Positions 1-7,563 of a stretch of DNA of 50,956 bases are shown in pieces. A program made the translations under genes and the position numbers. The stretch covers positions 1 through 50,956 of the forward strand of contig WOYV01000083.1 in the NCBI GenBank assembly GCA_011620585.1. Direction: 5' to 3'. Below the pieces are notes generated by a model that had not been told where the DNA came from, did not search any database, and saw only the letters and a list, made by a program, of their open reading frames with translations. Source of the stretch: Draconibacterium sp. GTDB taxonomy: Bacteria > Bacteroidota > Bacteroidia > Bacteroidales > Prolixibacteraceae. The first letter of the stretch is position 1. The number at the start of each line of letters is the position of its first letter.

Positions 1-162
1 GTATTTCAGGTAGTACGAAAAATTGAAATAGCTTTTTAGCGCATCGCCCGATTTGGAATACAGAATAGAATTTGGGTGTTGAAATACTGGTTTCATATTG
101 ATAAATAAAACCGTTGTTACAACGATCATTAGAAATATAATGAGGAGTCCATTTTTTTTCAT
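1..162 (-). CDS. N-terminus of a membrane protein, cut by window edge
   Basis: An open frame begins with ATG at 162 on the minus strand and runs off the left edge (54 codons visible). The start is MKKNGLL followed by a hydrophobic stretch (about residues 5-22), which is a signal anchor or first membrane helix. Then comes a polar segment with the residues YSKSGDALKSYF. This resembles the first extracytoplasmic loop of large Bacteroidota GT-C-like membrane proteins, but the family cannot be fixed from 54 residues. It is divergent from the broken gene at 331-1503. The function is unknown. Confidence 0.6.
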   Translation of the reverse strand, partial: MKKNGLLIIFLMIVVTTVLFINMKPVFQHPNSILYSKSGDALKSYFNFSYYLKY

Positions 163-330
163 TGTGGGTGTGATTTATTCACTCGGTTCAAAATTAATGA
201 AATTATATTGTTTAATTTTAACGATTTATTCTTGAAAAATTGTGAGAAGAAACAAGCAGTTTTAATTTTCCAGACATATTAATTTAATATTTTCAGAAGT
301 AATATTTCTAACTACATACTTATCCAACAA

Positions 331-1503
331 ATGAAACAGCAAGTAGTTAACAGAAGTTTTTTCTTACGAACTAAAGAACTGGTCTTACAATCGGATGGTA
401 TTGCTTATTTATTCTTCGTCGTTTTTGGTATTATGGTGATTCAGGACGCGCAGGCACGTATTCTTATCACGCACCCTGCATATTATCTTTTTAACATCAT
501 TAATAAATCCGATTTTTTTATTTCTGGACCGGGGTAAATGGAAAATCTTAACTCAAATAATCGGAACAGCACTATTTGTGGTATTTGGATACTATTCTCA
601 TCCAATTGCGTTGTTCTCTCTGGTATTTGTAGTTATGTATTTTTCGTTCTCAGAAAGGAAATTTAAAACACTTTATCCATATGTTGCTGTATTGCTGATA
701 TTATTGATGTTTATGGGGAAGTTGTTGCTCGGTGGAAATAATAGTCAGCATCATGATAGTTTATATGGGAATTTGTTTCATTCTCCGATTTTTATTTTGA
801 AGGAGTTGCATACCTATTATCCGTACAAATTTTTCGATGGTCACTTTAAACAATTGTACCGGATTTTAATATTACTTCTTATTTGTTCTGTCTTGTTATT
901 TCAAATCAAAAAAGGAAAACGAGTAGCCGGACTGTTCGTGTTGGTATACAGTTTTATATATTTTGTAGTAGCATGTACCTCTTTTAGAAAGGTGACGCCA
1001 ATATGCAAATGGAAAAGATATTTATACCTCTTGTGTTTTTCGCTGCAGTTGGCTTTTCGGATGGAGTTGCAAATGTATTTATTCAAAAGAAAATCATTTT
1101 GAATATTGTTATGATTTTGATCGTATTTTTTGGAATACATCGAATTGTAAAAACACGTCCTTTATATCGGGGAAGAATTGACTATTTAAACGAAATTATT
1201 GCAGAGGCAAAAAAAGAAGACAGTAGGAAGCTATTGATAAAATCGGAGCAGACAGCAAGAAAGTTACAGTTTACCTGGGCAATGGGGATAGAAACATTGA
1301 TGTTAACTTCAATGGAAGATGATAAAGAATCACTTACGGTTTATTGTATTCAGCACAATGAAAATCTGGATGGGAAGAAGGATAAATCCGATAATTTTAT
1401 TGCTTCGCATTTCCGTACAAGTTATTCTTATTCGCAAATGAATGCAAATTACTTTCAGTTCCCGGAGGGTGTTTATCAGGTTTGGACAAAGGATTTAAAG
1501 TAA
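331..1503 (+). pseudogene. Polytopic membrane protein gene broken by two frameshifts
   Basis: Three consecutive frames together spell one protein of about 390 residues. Frame 1 (from ATG 331) runs to about 515, frame 2 from about 512 to 985, and frame 1 again from about 986 to 1503. The first shift lies at the T7 run 513-519: after it, frame 2 reads on without a stop as FLDRGKWKIL into hydrophobic helices. The second lies at the AGAAAGG run near 986-992, where frame 1 resumes as FRKGDANMQMEKI. The shifts are +1 and then -1, so they cancel. The middle is strongly hydrophobic, and the C-terminal ~120 residues are soluble (containing SYSQMNANYFQFPEG). The function is not recognised. The gene may be truly inactive, or these may be homopolymer errors in the assembly. 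Confidence 0.65.
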
Positions 1504-1506
1504 CAA

Positions 1507-3396
1507 CTACTTTTTCATTATGATCTGGAGATCATCAAAATAAATGGAGTCCTTTCCACTATTCCAGAGATGAATAAAAAATTCGTCATTATTTTTTGTT
1601 GGGGCCCAGAACTTGATTTCGATCTTATTCCAATCTTTACTGTCTTTTTCAACCACAAGGTTACTTTTATAGTTTTTGCCATTTCCTAATTTAACGTTGA
1701 TATATGCATTAGCAATGTCCCCCCAGGCCCATACACTCGCTTCAATGTATTTTATTTTATTTGATTCGTCGAATTTTATTGCATCCCCATACCTTTCTGT
1801 ATTCGTTAAAAGCAAACTGTTTGTGCCTGATTTTGCCTGATGAATGCTAACTTTTTTAGCGACATCTGCTTTTTCCCCTGAATCAAACAATACAAATCGC
1901 CCCTCAGAATTAATTCTTTCAAAATCACATGAGATGGTGTCATTTTGGAAAATACTTTGTTCGGGAATTGAAATTTCTGAAGAAGATATGTTCGTTTTTT
2001 TCAGCAGGAATACGGGAAATTCGGTGGCAATTATTTCCCATTCCGGACTATCTAAATATCGATTTCTGATCTTTTCATTTTCCATGTGCGACATTCTGAA
2101 ATAATCGTCGAAAACGGAGAAAATAATATATTCGGCGTCGTTAACTTCAGGGAAAAAGTAAATATGAAAACGTTGTGCTAAATGTGCAAAGAAATCTTGT
2201 GACGCACTTACTTTAGCATCTTTGGGTATTTGTTTTAGTAATTTATGGGTTGCTTTTAAATTGTAATCTGACTGGTAGAATCGTTTATAATAGACCTTCT
2301 CTTTTTCGGGGCGAAAGGCGTTGGGAAGAACTCTGTGTGAGCGATCCATTTTATAAATAGTCATTGAAATAGTAACTACACAAACAACCACGGTCAGTAA
2401 ATTCTGTAGTTTTATTGGTTTCATGGAAGAAATAGCCAGAAAAACCGAGATAGGTAATAGTGTAACTACTTCAATGGAATAATAAGTTAGAATTCCCCAT
2501 CGAATTGGCGCGTCGTTCAATACTTTTTGAGCAACAATCGGAATAAACCAAATGAGATATTTTGGACGTGTTAAAAGAATAAATCCTCCTGAAATTAGAT
2601 AAACCTGGTAAAACTCAATTTTGATCCATTTATAACTCGGGTTTTCAAGATGATTTACAAAAAACAATTTGATGGTTTCCAAGGGGTGCATTATCACATA
2701 TTTTAATGCCGATCCTGGGTCGGGACCTAGTGCTGCGTAATTAAAGAGTGTGAACTGTTTTTCATCGTTTTCAACCCCGGGAATTAAAACTTTAAATAGC
2801 AAAATAAAATAAAGTACTGAAATTATGATGCCAGCTATACTTAAACGGACAGCTTTTTTATCGTCCCAATGTTCAATAATCAGCACGATAAAAATGAAGA
2901 TGAACCAGATTGGAATATTTTCCCGGGAAAAAAGAGAAAGAATAAATATTATTGAGGCAATCAGATACTTTCTGAGTTCGAAATAATAGATAAAAATGGG
3001 AATAAAACATGCCGACATTACCGCCAGATTGGTATCGCAGGCAAAGGTGGAATATCGCCCCAGTAATAAAAAGTAGTACAATAAAACGCCAATTTCAAGA
3101 TATAGATTTTGCGATTTTAGCCGTATAAGTTTATACGAATACCAGGCTGCAATTACGATCAGAGCATTTTGTATAATTATTAAGGTGTATGTTCCTGTTA
3201 ACCAATTTAAGAGCCAGTAAACAGGGATGAAATAGAACAATAAATAAGAGTAATGATCCTGAAGAAAGTTCCCCGGATAAGTTGGCATCGAACTGATCCG
3301 GAAATGTGAATAATCCCAAAAGGCAAAATTATAGTTCCCGTAATCGAAAACAAAAGTTCTGAAATAGTAATGGTTCATGATACCCATGAAAAACAT
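1507..3396 (-). CDS. DUF2079-like polytopic membrane protein with C-terminal beta domain
   Basis: At least 629 residues. The N-terminal ~350 residues are a GT-C-like multi-helix region beginning with FDYGNYNFAFWDYSHF, similar to the conserved first loop of DUF2079 membrane proteins (family knowledge; exact family inferred). Residues about 360-480 are a soluble extracytoplasmic segment. The last ~130 residues look like a jelly-roll, carbohydrate-binding-type domain ending in IYFDDLQI. A complete membrane helix (KILLIIFGSLMFFMGIM) can be read in frame with its first half upstream of the first ATG at 3396. The true start may therefore be a non-ATG codon up to about 3490, overlapping the GT2 gene. 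The likely role is in cell-surface glycan transfer; the substrate is unknown. Confidence 0.6.
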   Translation of the reverse strand: MFFMGIMNHYYFRTFVFDYGNYNFAFWDYSHFRISSMPTYPGNFLQDHYSYLLFYFIPVYWLLNWLTGTYTLIIIQNALIVIAAWYSYKLIRLKSQNLYLEIGVLLYYFLLLGRYSTFACDTNLAVMSACFIPIFIYYFELRKYLIASIIFILSLFSRENIPIWFIFIFIVLIIEHWDDKKAVRLSIAGIIISVLYFILLFKVLIPGVENDEKQFTLFNYAALGPDPGSALKYVIMHPLETIKLFFVNHLENPSYKWIKIEFYQVYLISGGFILLTRPKYLIWFIPIVAQKVLNDAPIRWGILTYYSIEVVTLLPISVFLAISSMKPIKLQNLLTVVVCVVTISMTIYKMDRSHRVLPNAFRPEKEKVYYKRFYQSDYNLKATHKLLKQIPKDAKVSASQDFFAHLAQRFHIYFFPEVNDAEYIIFSVFDDYFRMSHMENEKIRNRYLDSPEWEIIATEFPVFLLKKTNISSSEISIPEQSIFQNDTISCDFERINSEGRFVLFDSGEKADVAKKVSIHQAKSGTNSLLLTNTERYGDAIKFDESNKIKYIEASVWAWGDIANAYINVKLGNGKNYKSNLVVEKDSKDWNKIEIKFWAPTKNNDEFFIHLWNSGKDSIYFDDLQIIMKK

Positions 3397-3463
3397 TAAT
3401 GAACCAAATATTATAAGTAATATTTTTGGGATATTTTGTTTGATGGCTTTGACGTTTAATTTA

Positions 3464-4210
3464 TTATTTTCCTTTAAAAATTTTGTTTTTAATCAACCCC
3501 CACTTTTGCATTCTAAACTGCACCGAAGTGCGTAAAACCCCAAGTGCATAAATTGTACTGTTTTTCAGGTTAATGCTCGAAGCATCGTCGAAATATTTAG
3601 TGGGGCAGGTAATTTCTGCAATTTCGTAGCCGGCGTACCAGATTTGGGCCAGCATCTGGTTGTCGAAAACAAAATTATCGGAGTTGGCATTGTAATCTAC
3701 TTTTTCGAGCACCTCGCGGGTAAAGGCGCGGTAACCGGTGTGGTATTCCGAAAGTTTGGCGCCCAACAAAAGATTTTGGATAAAGGTAAGTCCACGGTTT
3801 GAAATGTATTTAATTAATGGCATGCCTCCCTTTAGCGCGCCTTTTCCTAAAATGCGCGATCCTAAAACAACATGATACAATCCGCTTCCAAGCAGGTTGG
3901 CCATAGCCGGAATTAGTTTGGGAGTGTACTGGTAATCGGGGTGGAGCATAATTACGATATCGCCGCCGATTTCGAGCGCTTTGTTGTAACACGATTTCTG
4001 GTTGCCGCCGTAACCTTTGTTCTGCTCGTGAACAACAATGTGTTTGATGCCTAGTTTTTTCCCCACTTCAACGGTGTCGTCTTTGCTCAGGTCGTCCACA
4101 AGAATTACGTCGTCCACAATTTCGAAATCTATTTCTCTATAAGTAATTTCAAGTGTTTTCGAGGCATTGTAAGCCGGAAGTACAACTACAACTTTTTTCC
4201 CGTTGATCAT
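3464..4210 (-). CDS. Glycosyltransferase family 2, DPM1-like
   Basis: 248 residues, the size of a soluble polyprenyl-phosphate sugar transferase without the C-terminal membrane anchors. It has the GT-A fold signatures: VVVLPAYNA at residues 6-14, ILVDDLSKDDT in the nucleotide-sugar binding part, and NKGYGGNQK. The metal-site region is HPDYQYTP in place of the usual DADLQHPP, and GYRAFTREVL follows. It would load a sugar onto a lipid carrier, probably for the GT-C-like neighbour just downstream on the same strand. The start at 4210 (MINGKKVVVV) is the natural one because the first beta strand follows at once. Confidence 0.85.
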   Translation of the reverse strand: MINGKKVVVVLPAYNASKTLEITYREIDFEIVDDVILVDDLSKDDTVEVGKKLGIKHIVVHEQNKGYGGNQKSCYNKALEIGGDIVIMLHPDYQYTPKLIPAMANLLGSGLYHVVLGSRILGKGALKGGMPLIKYISNRGLTFIQNLLLGAKLSEYHTGYRAFTREVLEKVDYNANSDNFVFDNQMLAQIWYAGYEIAEITCPTKYFDDASSINLKNSTIYALGVLRTSVQFRMQKWGLIKNKIFKGK

Positions 4211-4256
4211 TTACAATTGATTTTGGAGGATAAAAATAGCAAGAAAACAAAAGCTT

Positions 4257-4284
4257 AAAAGAAAACCCGGCAGAATTTACCGGG
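4257..4284 (-). terminator. Rho-independent terminator of the cyd operon
   Basis: On the minus strand a CCCGG/CCGGG stem (4280-4284 pairing with 4266-4270) is followed by a T-rich tail TTTTCTTTT (4257-4265). It starts 10 bases after the stop of the 41-codon ORF, so the ORF would be inside the cyd transcript. Confidence 0.6.
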
Positions 4285-4294
4285 CCCTACTTTT

Positions 4295-4420
4295 TTATTT
4301 TGATTCTTCGTTGGATTCAAGCCTCTCTTCATATTTCTTTACAGCCAACTTAACAAGTTGATAGGATACTATTATTAATATCGGCCAGCTTAACATCCAT
4401 AATATTGGTGTGGTGTACAT
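4295..4420 (-). CDS. 41-residue single-helix membrane protein after cydB
   Basis: ATG at 4420 opens a 41-codon frame ending with TAA at 4295-4297. The protein starts MYTTPILWMLSWPILI, forms one membrane helix (about residues 5-26), and ends in a charged tail KKYEERLESNEESK. It lies 55 bases downstream of cydB on the same strand and directly before a terminator. Small one-helix subunits (CydX, CydH, CydS types) are known partners of cytochrome bd. Position, size and topology fit such a role, but I see no clear sequence match, so the function is inference. Confidence 0.6.
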   Translation of the reverse strand: MYTTPILWMLSWPILIIVSYQLVKLAVKKYEERLESNEESK

Positions 4421-4475
4421 AATTTTTACAATTAAAGATTAGAAATAAAAAATTTACAATTTTTCATTGAGAATA

Positions 4476-5606
4476 TTAGTAAACATGCGATTCTTCCTGC
4501 ATTTCTTCCTCGGTAATTTTCCTGCGGTTCATGGCGCGCCAGAAATACACGATGTAAGCCAGAACGAAAGGGATCAATAATGAGACATAACTCATGGTTG
4601 CAAGTGTGAATTTACTGGATGAGGCATTTTGTATGGTCAACGACGACTGCAAATCGTAAATTGACGGGTAAAATGCCGTATTGTTAAAGCCGGCAAGCAG
4701 CAACAGGGCAAAAATGGTAAAAACTGTCCCGGTTCCGGCAAACCAAAAACCTTTTGTCCTATTCATAAAAACAGTTGAAAGGATCCCCCAGAGAACGCCA
4801 ACTATTCCAACAAGTAAAATAACCGTGTTTACCGGCATTTGCAGGGCATTGTGGAGATATTTGTATTTTTCCATAAATACTTCGCCCGTATCAGGGTCAA
4901 CTGCAAACCCTTCTTTTAAAAGCAACCGGGTTAAAAAGTAAAGAAAAAATACCAAAAACGGGATAGCATTATAGAGTACCTGTTTTTTCGCGCGGGCCAC
5001 AATAGCTTCATGGTTGACTGTAAAAATCAGGTAAAGTGCACCCAAAACCCGCGACAGGAAAAACGCTGTCAGCCCAAACGCAACATTGTGGAAAGTTAAC
5101 ACTGCTTCCAATCCGCGATAAGGGGTTTGCCAGTCAACCTGGTTCATATCGTTCAACGAAAACATAGCCCCGTTAAAAAAGGTGCCTACGGCGGTCCCAA
5201 ATAAAATTGTCCCGAGCAACCCATTCAATACAAGAAATATTTCGTAGGTCTTGGCCCCCAGAAAGTTTGCTGGTTTTTTACGGTATTCATATGAAATTGC
5301 CTGAATTACAAATGCAGCCAAAATAGCCAGCCAAACCCAATAGGCGCCCCCAAAACTTGTGGCATAGAAAAGGGGGAACGAGGCAAAAAATGCACCCCCG
5401 AAAGTAACGAGTGTTGTAAAAGTAAATTCCCATTTCCGTCCCAGTGTATTTAAAATAATGGTTTTTTCCCCTTCTGTTTTTCCAACCGAATAAAGAAGTG
5501 TTTGGCCCCCCTGGACAAAAGTAAGGAAAATAAAAAGCGCTCCGAGCAGGGATATCAGTGCCCACCAGTATTGCTGTAAAGCTAAATATGATAAATTTTC
5601 AAACAT
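4476..5606 (-). CDS. cydB: Cytochrome bd ubiquinol oxidase subunit II
   Basis: 376 residues, the usual CydB length, with about eight to nine hydrophobic helices and no haem ligands expected. The start MFENLSYLALQQYWW matches the family pattern in which the first helix begins with LQ-x-WW. It lies 14 bases downstream of cydA. With CydA it forms the inner-membrane bd oxidase, which oxidises menaquinol and reduces oxygen with high affinity. Confidence 0.93.
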   Translation of the reverse strand: MFENLSYLALQQYWWALISLLGALFIFLTFVQGGQTLLYSVGKTEGEKTIILNTLGRKWEFTFTTLVTFGGAFFASFPLFYATSFGGAYWVWLAILAAFVIQAISYEYRKKPANFLGAKTYEIFLVLNGLLGTILFGTAVGTFFNGAMFSLNDMNQVDWQTPYRGLEAVLTFHNVAFGLTAFFLSRVLGALYLIFTVNHEAIVARAKKQVLYNAIPFLVFFLYFLTRLLLKEGFAVDPDTGEVFMEKYKYLHNALQMPVNTVILLVGIVGVLWGILSTVFMNRTKGFWFAGTGTVFTIFALLLLAGFNNTAFYPSIYDLQSSLTIQNASSSKFTLATMSYVSLLIPFVLAYIVYFWRAMNRRKITEEEMQEESHVY

Positions 5607-5620
5607 GATTTTTCCTCCTT

Positions 5621-7177
5621 TTAATGTTTAGGCCCGATTTTAATTTGACGGAACATGATTTTTAGCTCTGCAATTAACAGAATAGTAAAGAGTATGGCAA
5701 ACAACCAGAAGGTGGTTTGCACCGACCCCGCACTGATGCGGGTAACTGCAGCTACATTGGGCATTAAATCCTGAACGACCCAGGGTTGTCGGCCAACCTC
5801 TGCAACAATCCAGCCCGCCTGGCTGGCGATGTAAGCAAGTGGAATCGAAATTATGGCAAGGCGCATTAACCAGCGTTTTTTTTCGAAAGTCCCTTTTAGT
5901 AAGAAAACCAGCGAGAAAATAAATAACAGGATGAAGTAGAACCCGAGCCCAACCATGGTATGAAAACTGTAAAAGGTGAGCGGGATATTTGGGACCAGGT
6001 CTCCCGGATCATCAAAATAACCGTACCCGAAATATTTAAAATAATTGTTCTGAAAATCATCACTGGTTAACTCTGTTTTCAAAGATGCTGCCAGCTCTTT
6101 ATTCCCGGCTTTCTGAGCCTCCTTAAACTCTGTAAGTTTAGCAATTGCAACTTTCCCCCTTTCAATGCGGTCGTAATACGACATGATTCCGTATTTCCCG
6201 TTCCCGTTAATCAGGTCGTTAACCCCTGGAACAAAAGCGTTCCAATCCAGAAATGCCATATACGAAAGGATATTCGGAATCTCAATTTTAAGGTTGAAAT
6301 CTTTTAGGTTTTCGTTGTTTGGGTCAGATGAATTATCGGAGAAAAAACCAAATGCAACCAGTCCGGCACCCTCGCTTCCATTATACAATCCTTCAAGCGC
6401 AGCAAATTTCATATTCTGGTCGTTGGCAATGGTACGTGTAGAGTTATCGCCTGTTATTACCAGGTAAATGGATGAAACCAGGCCAAAAATAGCCGCTACC
6501 AAAATACTTTTCTTTGCGAGTTGAATTTCGCGTTTTTTGAGCAGGTACCAGGCCGAGATCCCGATAACAAATACCGAAGCCAGCACAAAACCTGATGAAG
6601 TGGCATGCAACCATTTATCGACAGCAGTTTGCGAGAACAGAACTTCCCAGAAATTATCCATCTCATTCCGGGCTGTTTCAGGGTTAAATTTCATTCCCAC
6701 CGGGTGTTGCATCCAGCCGTTGGCCACCAGAATCCACAATGCCGAAAGATTAGCGCCAATTGCGGTAAGCCAGGTAGCCAGCAGGTGGGTTTTCCTGCTC
6801 ACTTTGTTCCACCCAAAAAACATGATGGCAATAAAAGTCGATTCCATAAAAAAGGCGAGAATCCCTTCAATGGCCAAAGGCGCACCAAAAATATCGCCAA
6901 CAAACCAGGAGTAGTTCGACCAGTTTGTGCCGAATTCAAATTCGAGGATGATGCCGGTAGCTACTCCAATCGCAAAGTTTATCCCAAAAAGGGTCATCCA
7001 AAACATGGTAATTTTTTTCCACTCTTCGTTCCCGGTTTTTACATAAAGGGTTTCCATAAAAGCCACAATAAATGTAATCCCGAGTGTAAGCGGAACAAAA
7101 ATCCAGTGGTACATGGCCGTTAGCGCAAATTGCGCCCTCGACCAGTCAACTAACGAAACATCAGCAATTTCAATCAT
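5621..7177 (-). CDS. cydA: Cytochrome bd ubiquinol oxidase subunit I
   Basis: 518 residues. His24 (in AMYHWIFVPL) fits the haem b595 ligand. A second His in DKWLHATSSGF fits a b558 ligand, and the FHTMVGLGF stretch carries the Met ligand region. The quinol loop follows GDNSTRTIAN and DQNMKFAALEG, and the conserved GRQPW sits near residue 455. The length and position of the loop resemble the long-loop type. The gene belongs to the operon DUF4492-cydA-cydB-small ORF. Confidence 0.95.
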   Translation of the reverse strand: MIEIADVSLVDWSRAQFALTAMYHWIFVPLTLGITFIVAFMETLYVKTGNEEWKKITMFWMTLFGINFAIGVATGIILEFEFGTNWSNYSWFVGDIFGAPLAIEGILAFFMESTFIAIMFFGWNKVSRKTHLLATWLTAIGANLSALWILVANGWMQHPVGMKFNPETARNEMDNFWEVLFSQTAVDKWLHATSSGFVLASVFVIGISAWYLLKKREIQLAKKSILVAAIFGLVSSIYLVITGDNSTRTIANDQNMKFAALEGLYNGSEGAGLVAFGFFSDNSSDPNNENLKDFNLKIEIPNILSYMAFLDWNAFVPGVNDLINGNGKYGIMSYYDRIERGKVAIAKLTEFKEAQKAGNKELAASLKTELTSDDFQNNYFKYFGYGYFDDPGDLVPNIPLTFYSFHTMVGLGFYFILLFIFSLVFLLKGTFEKKRWLMRLAIISIPLAYIASQAGWIVAEVGRQPWVVQDLMPNVAAVTRISAGSVQTTFWLFAILFTILLIAELKIMFRQIKIGPKH

Positions 7178-7183
7178 TCTTAC

Positions 7184-7408
7184 TTATTTTGATTTAGTTA
7201 ATACTTCCAGAACGTGTTCACTCCGTTGTTTGTCGTTATCAAAAGTTTTTTTCAGAAAATCGGGGAAGAAAAAGATCTTCAGGATAACAAACATGATAAA
7301 TAACTTAACAAGAATTACAATCCAAACCTGACGGCTCCAGGTGCCCATGTTTTTGAATCCGTTGAAATAGAAATACCAGACTCGCAAAAAGATGTTTTGA
7401 CGCTTCAT
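7184..7408 (-). CDS. DUF4492 small membrane protein
   Basis: 74 residues, starting MKRQNIFLRVWYFYFNGFKNM, with one membrane helix at about residues 28-50 (VWIVILVKLFIMFVILKIFFF) and a charged tail. DUF4492 proteins are known from Bacteroidota directly ahead of cydA, as here (6 bases). A role in bd oxidase assembly or as an extra subunit is inferred from this context. Confidence 0.8.
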   Translation of the reverse strand: MKRQNIFLRVWYFYFNGFKNMGTWSRQVWIVILVKLFIMFVILKIFFFPDFLKKTFDNDKQRSEHVLEVLTKSK

Positions 7409-7450
7409 TTTGGTTTTTTCTAAGTTTTAAATATAGCTGATATAAATTAT

Positions 7451-7473
7451 ATATCGGGGACAAATCCCGATAT
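7451..7473. repeat. 8-bp inverted repeat ahead of the cyd operon
   Basis: The arms ATATCGGG (7451-7458) and CCCGATAT (7466-7473) are separated by 7 bases, in the 155-bp gap between ccoI and the DUF4492 gene. It could be a regulator operator for the cyd operon or the 3' end hairpin of the ccoI transcript. The tail after it on the minus strand is not a T-run, so a terminator is less likely. Confidence 0.45.
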
Positions 7474-7563
7474 TACTAAACATATGTTCGGCAAAAAAAG
7501 TTTTTGGAATCGTTCTAAATTAGCTTGGTTCCTGATTTTTTTGAACTTTCTTAATTTGTTGTG

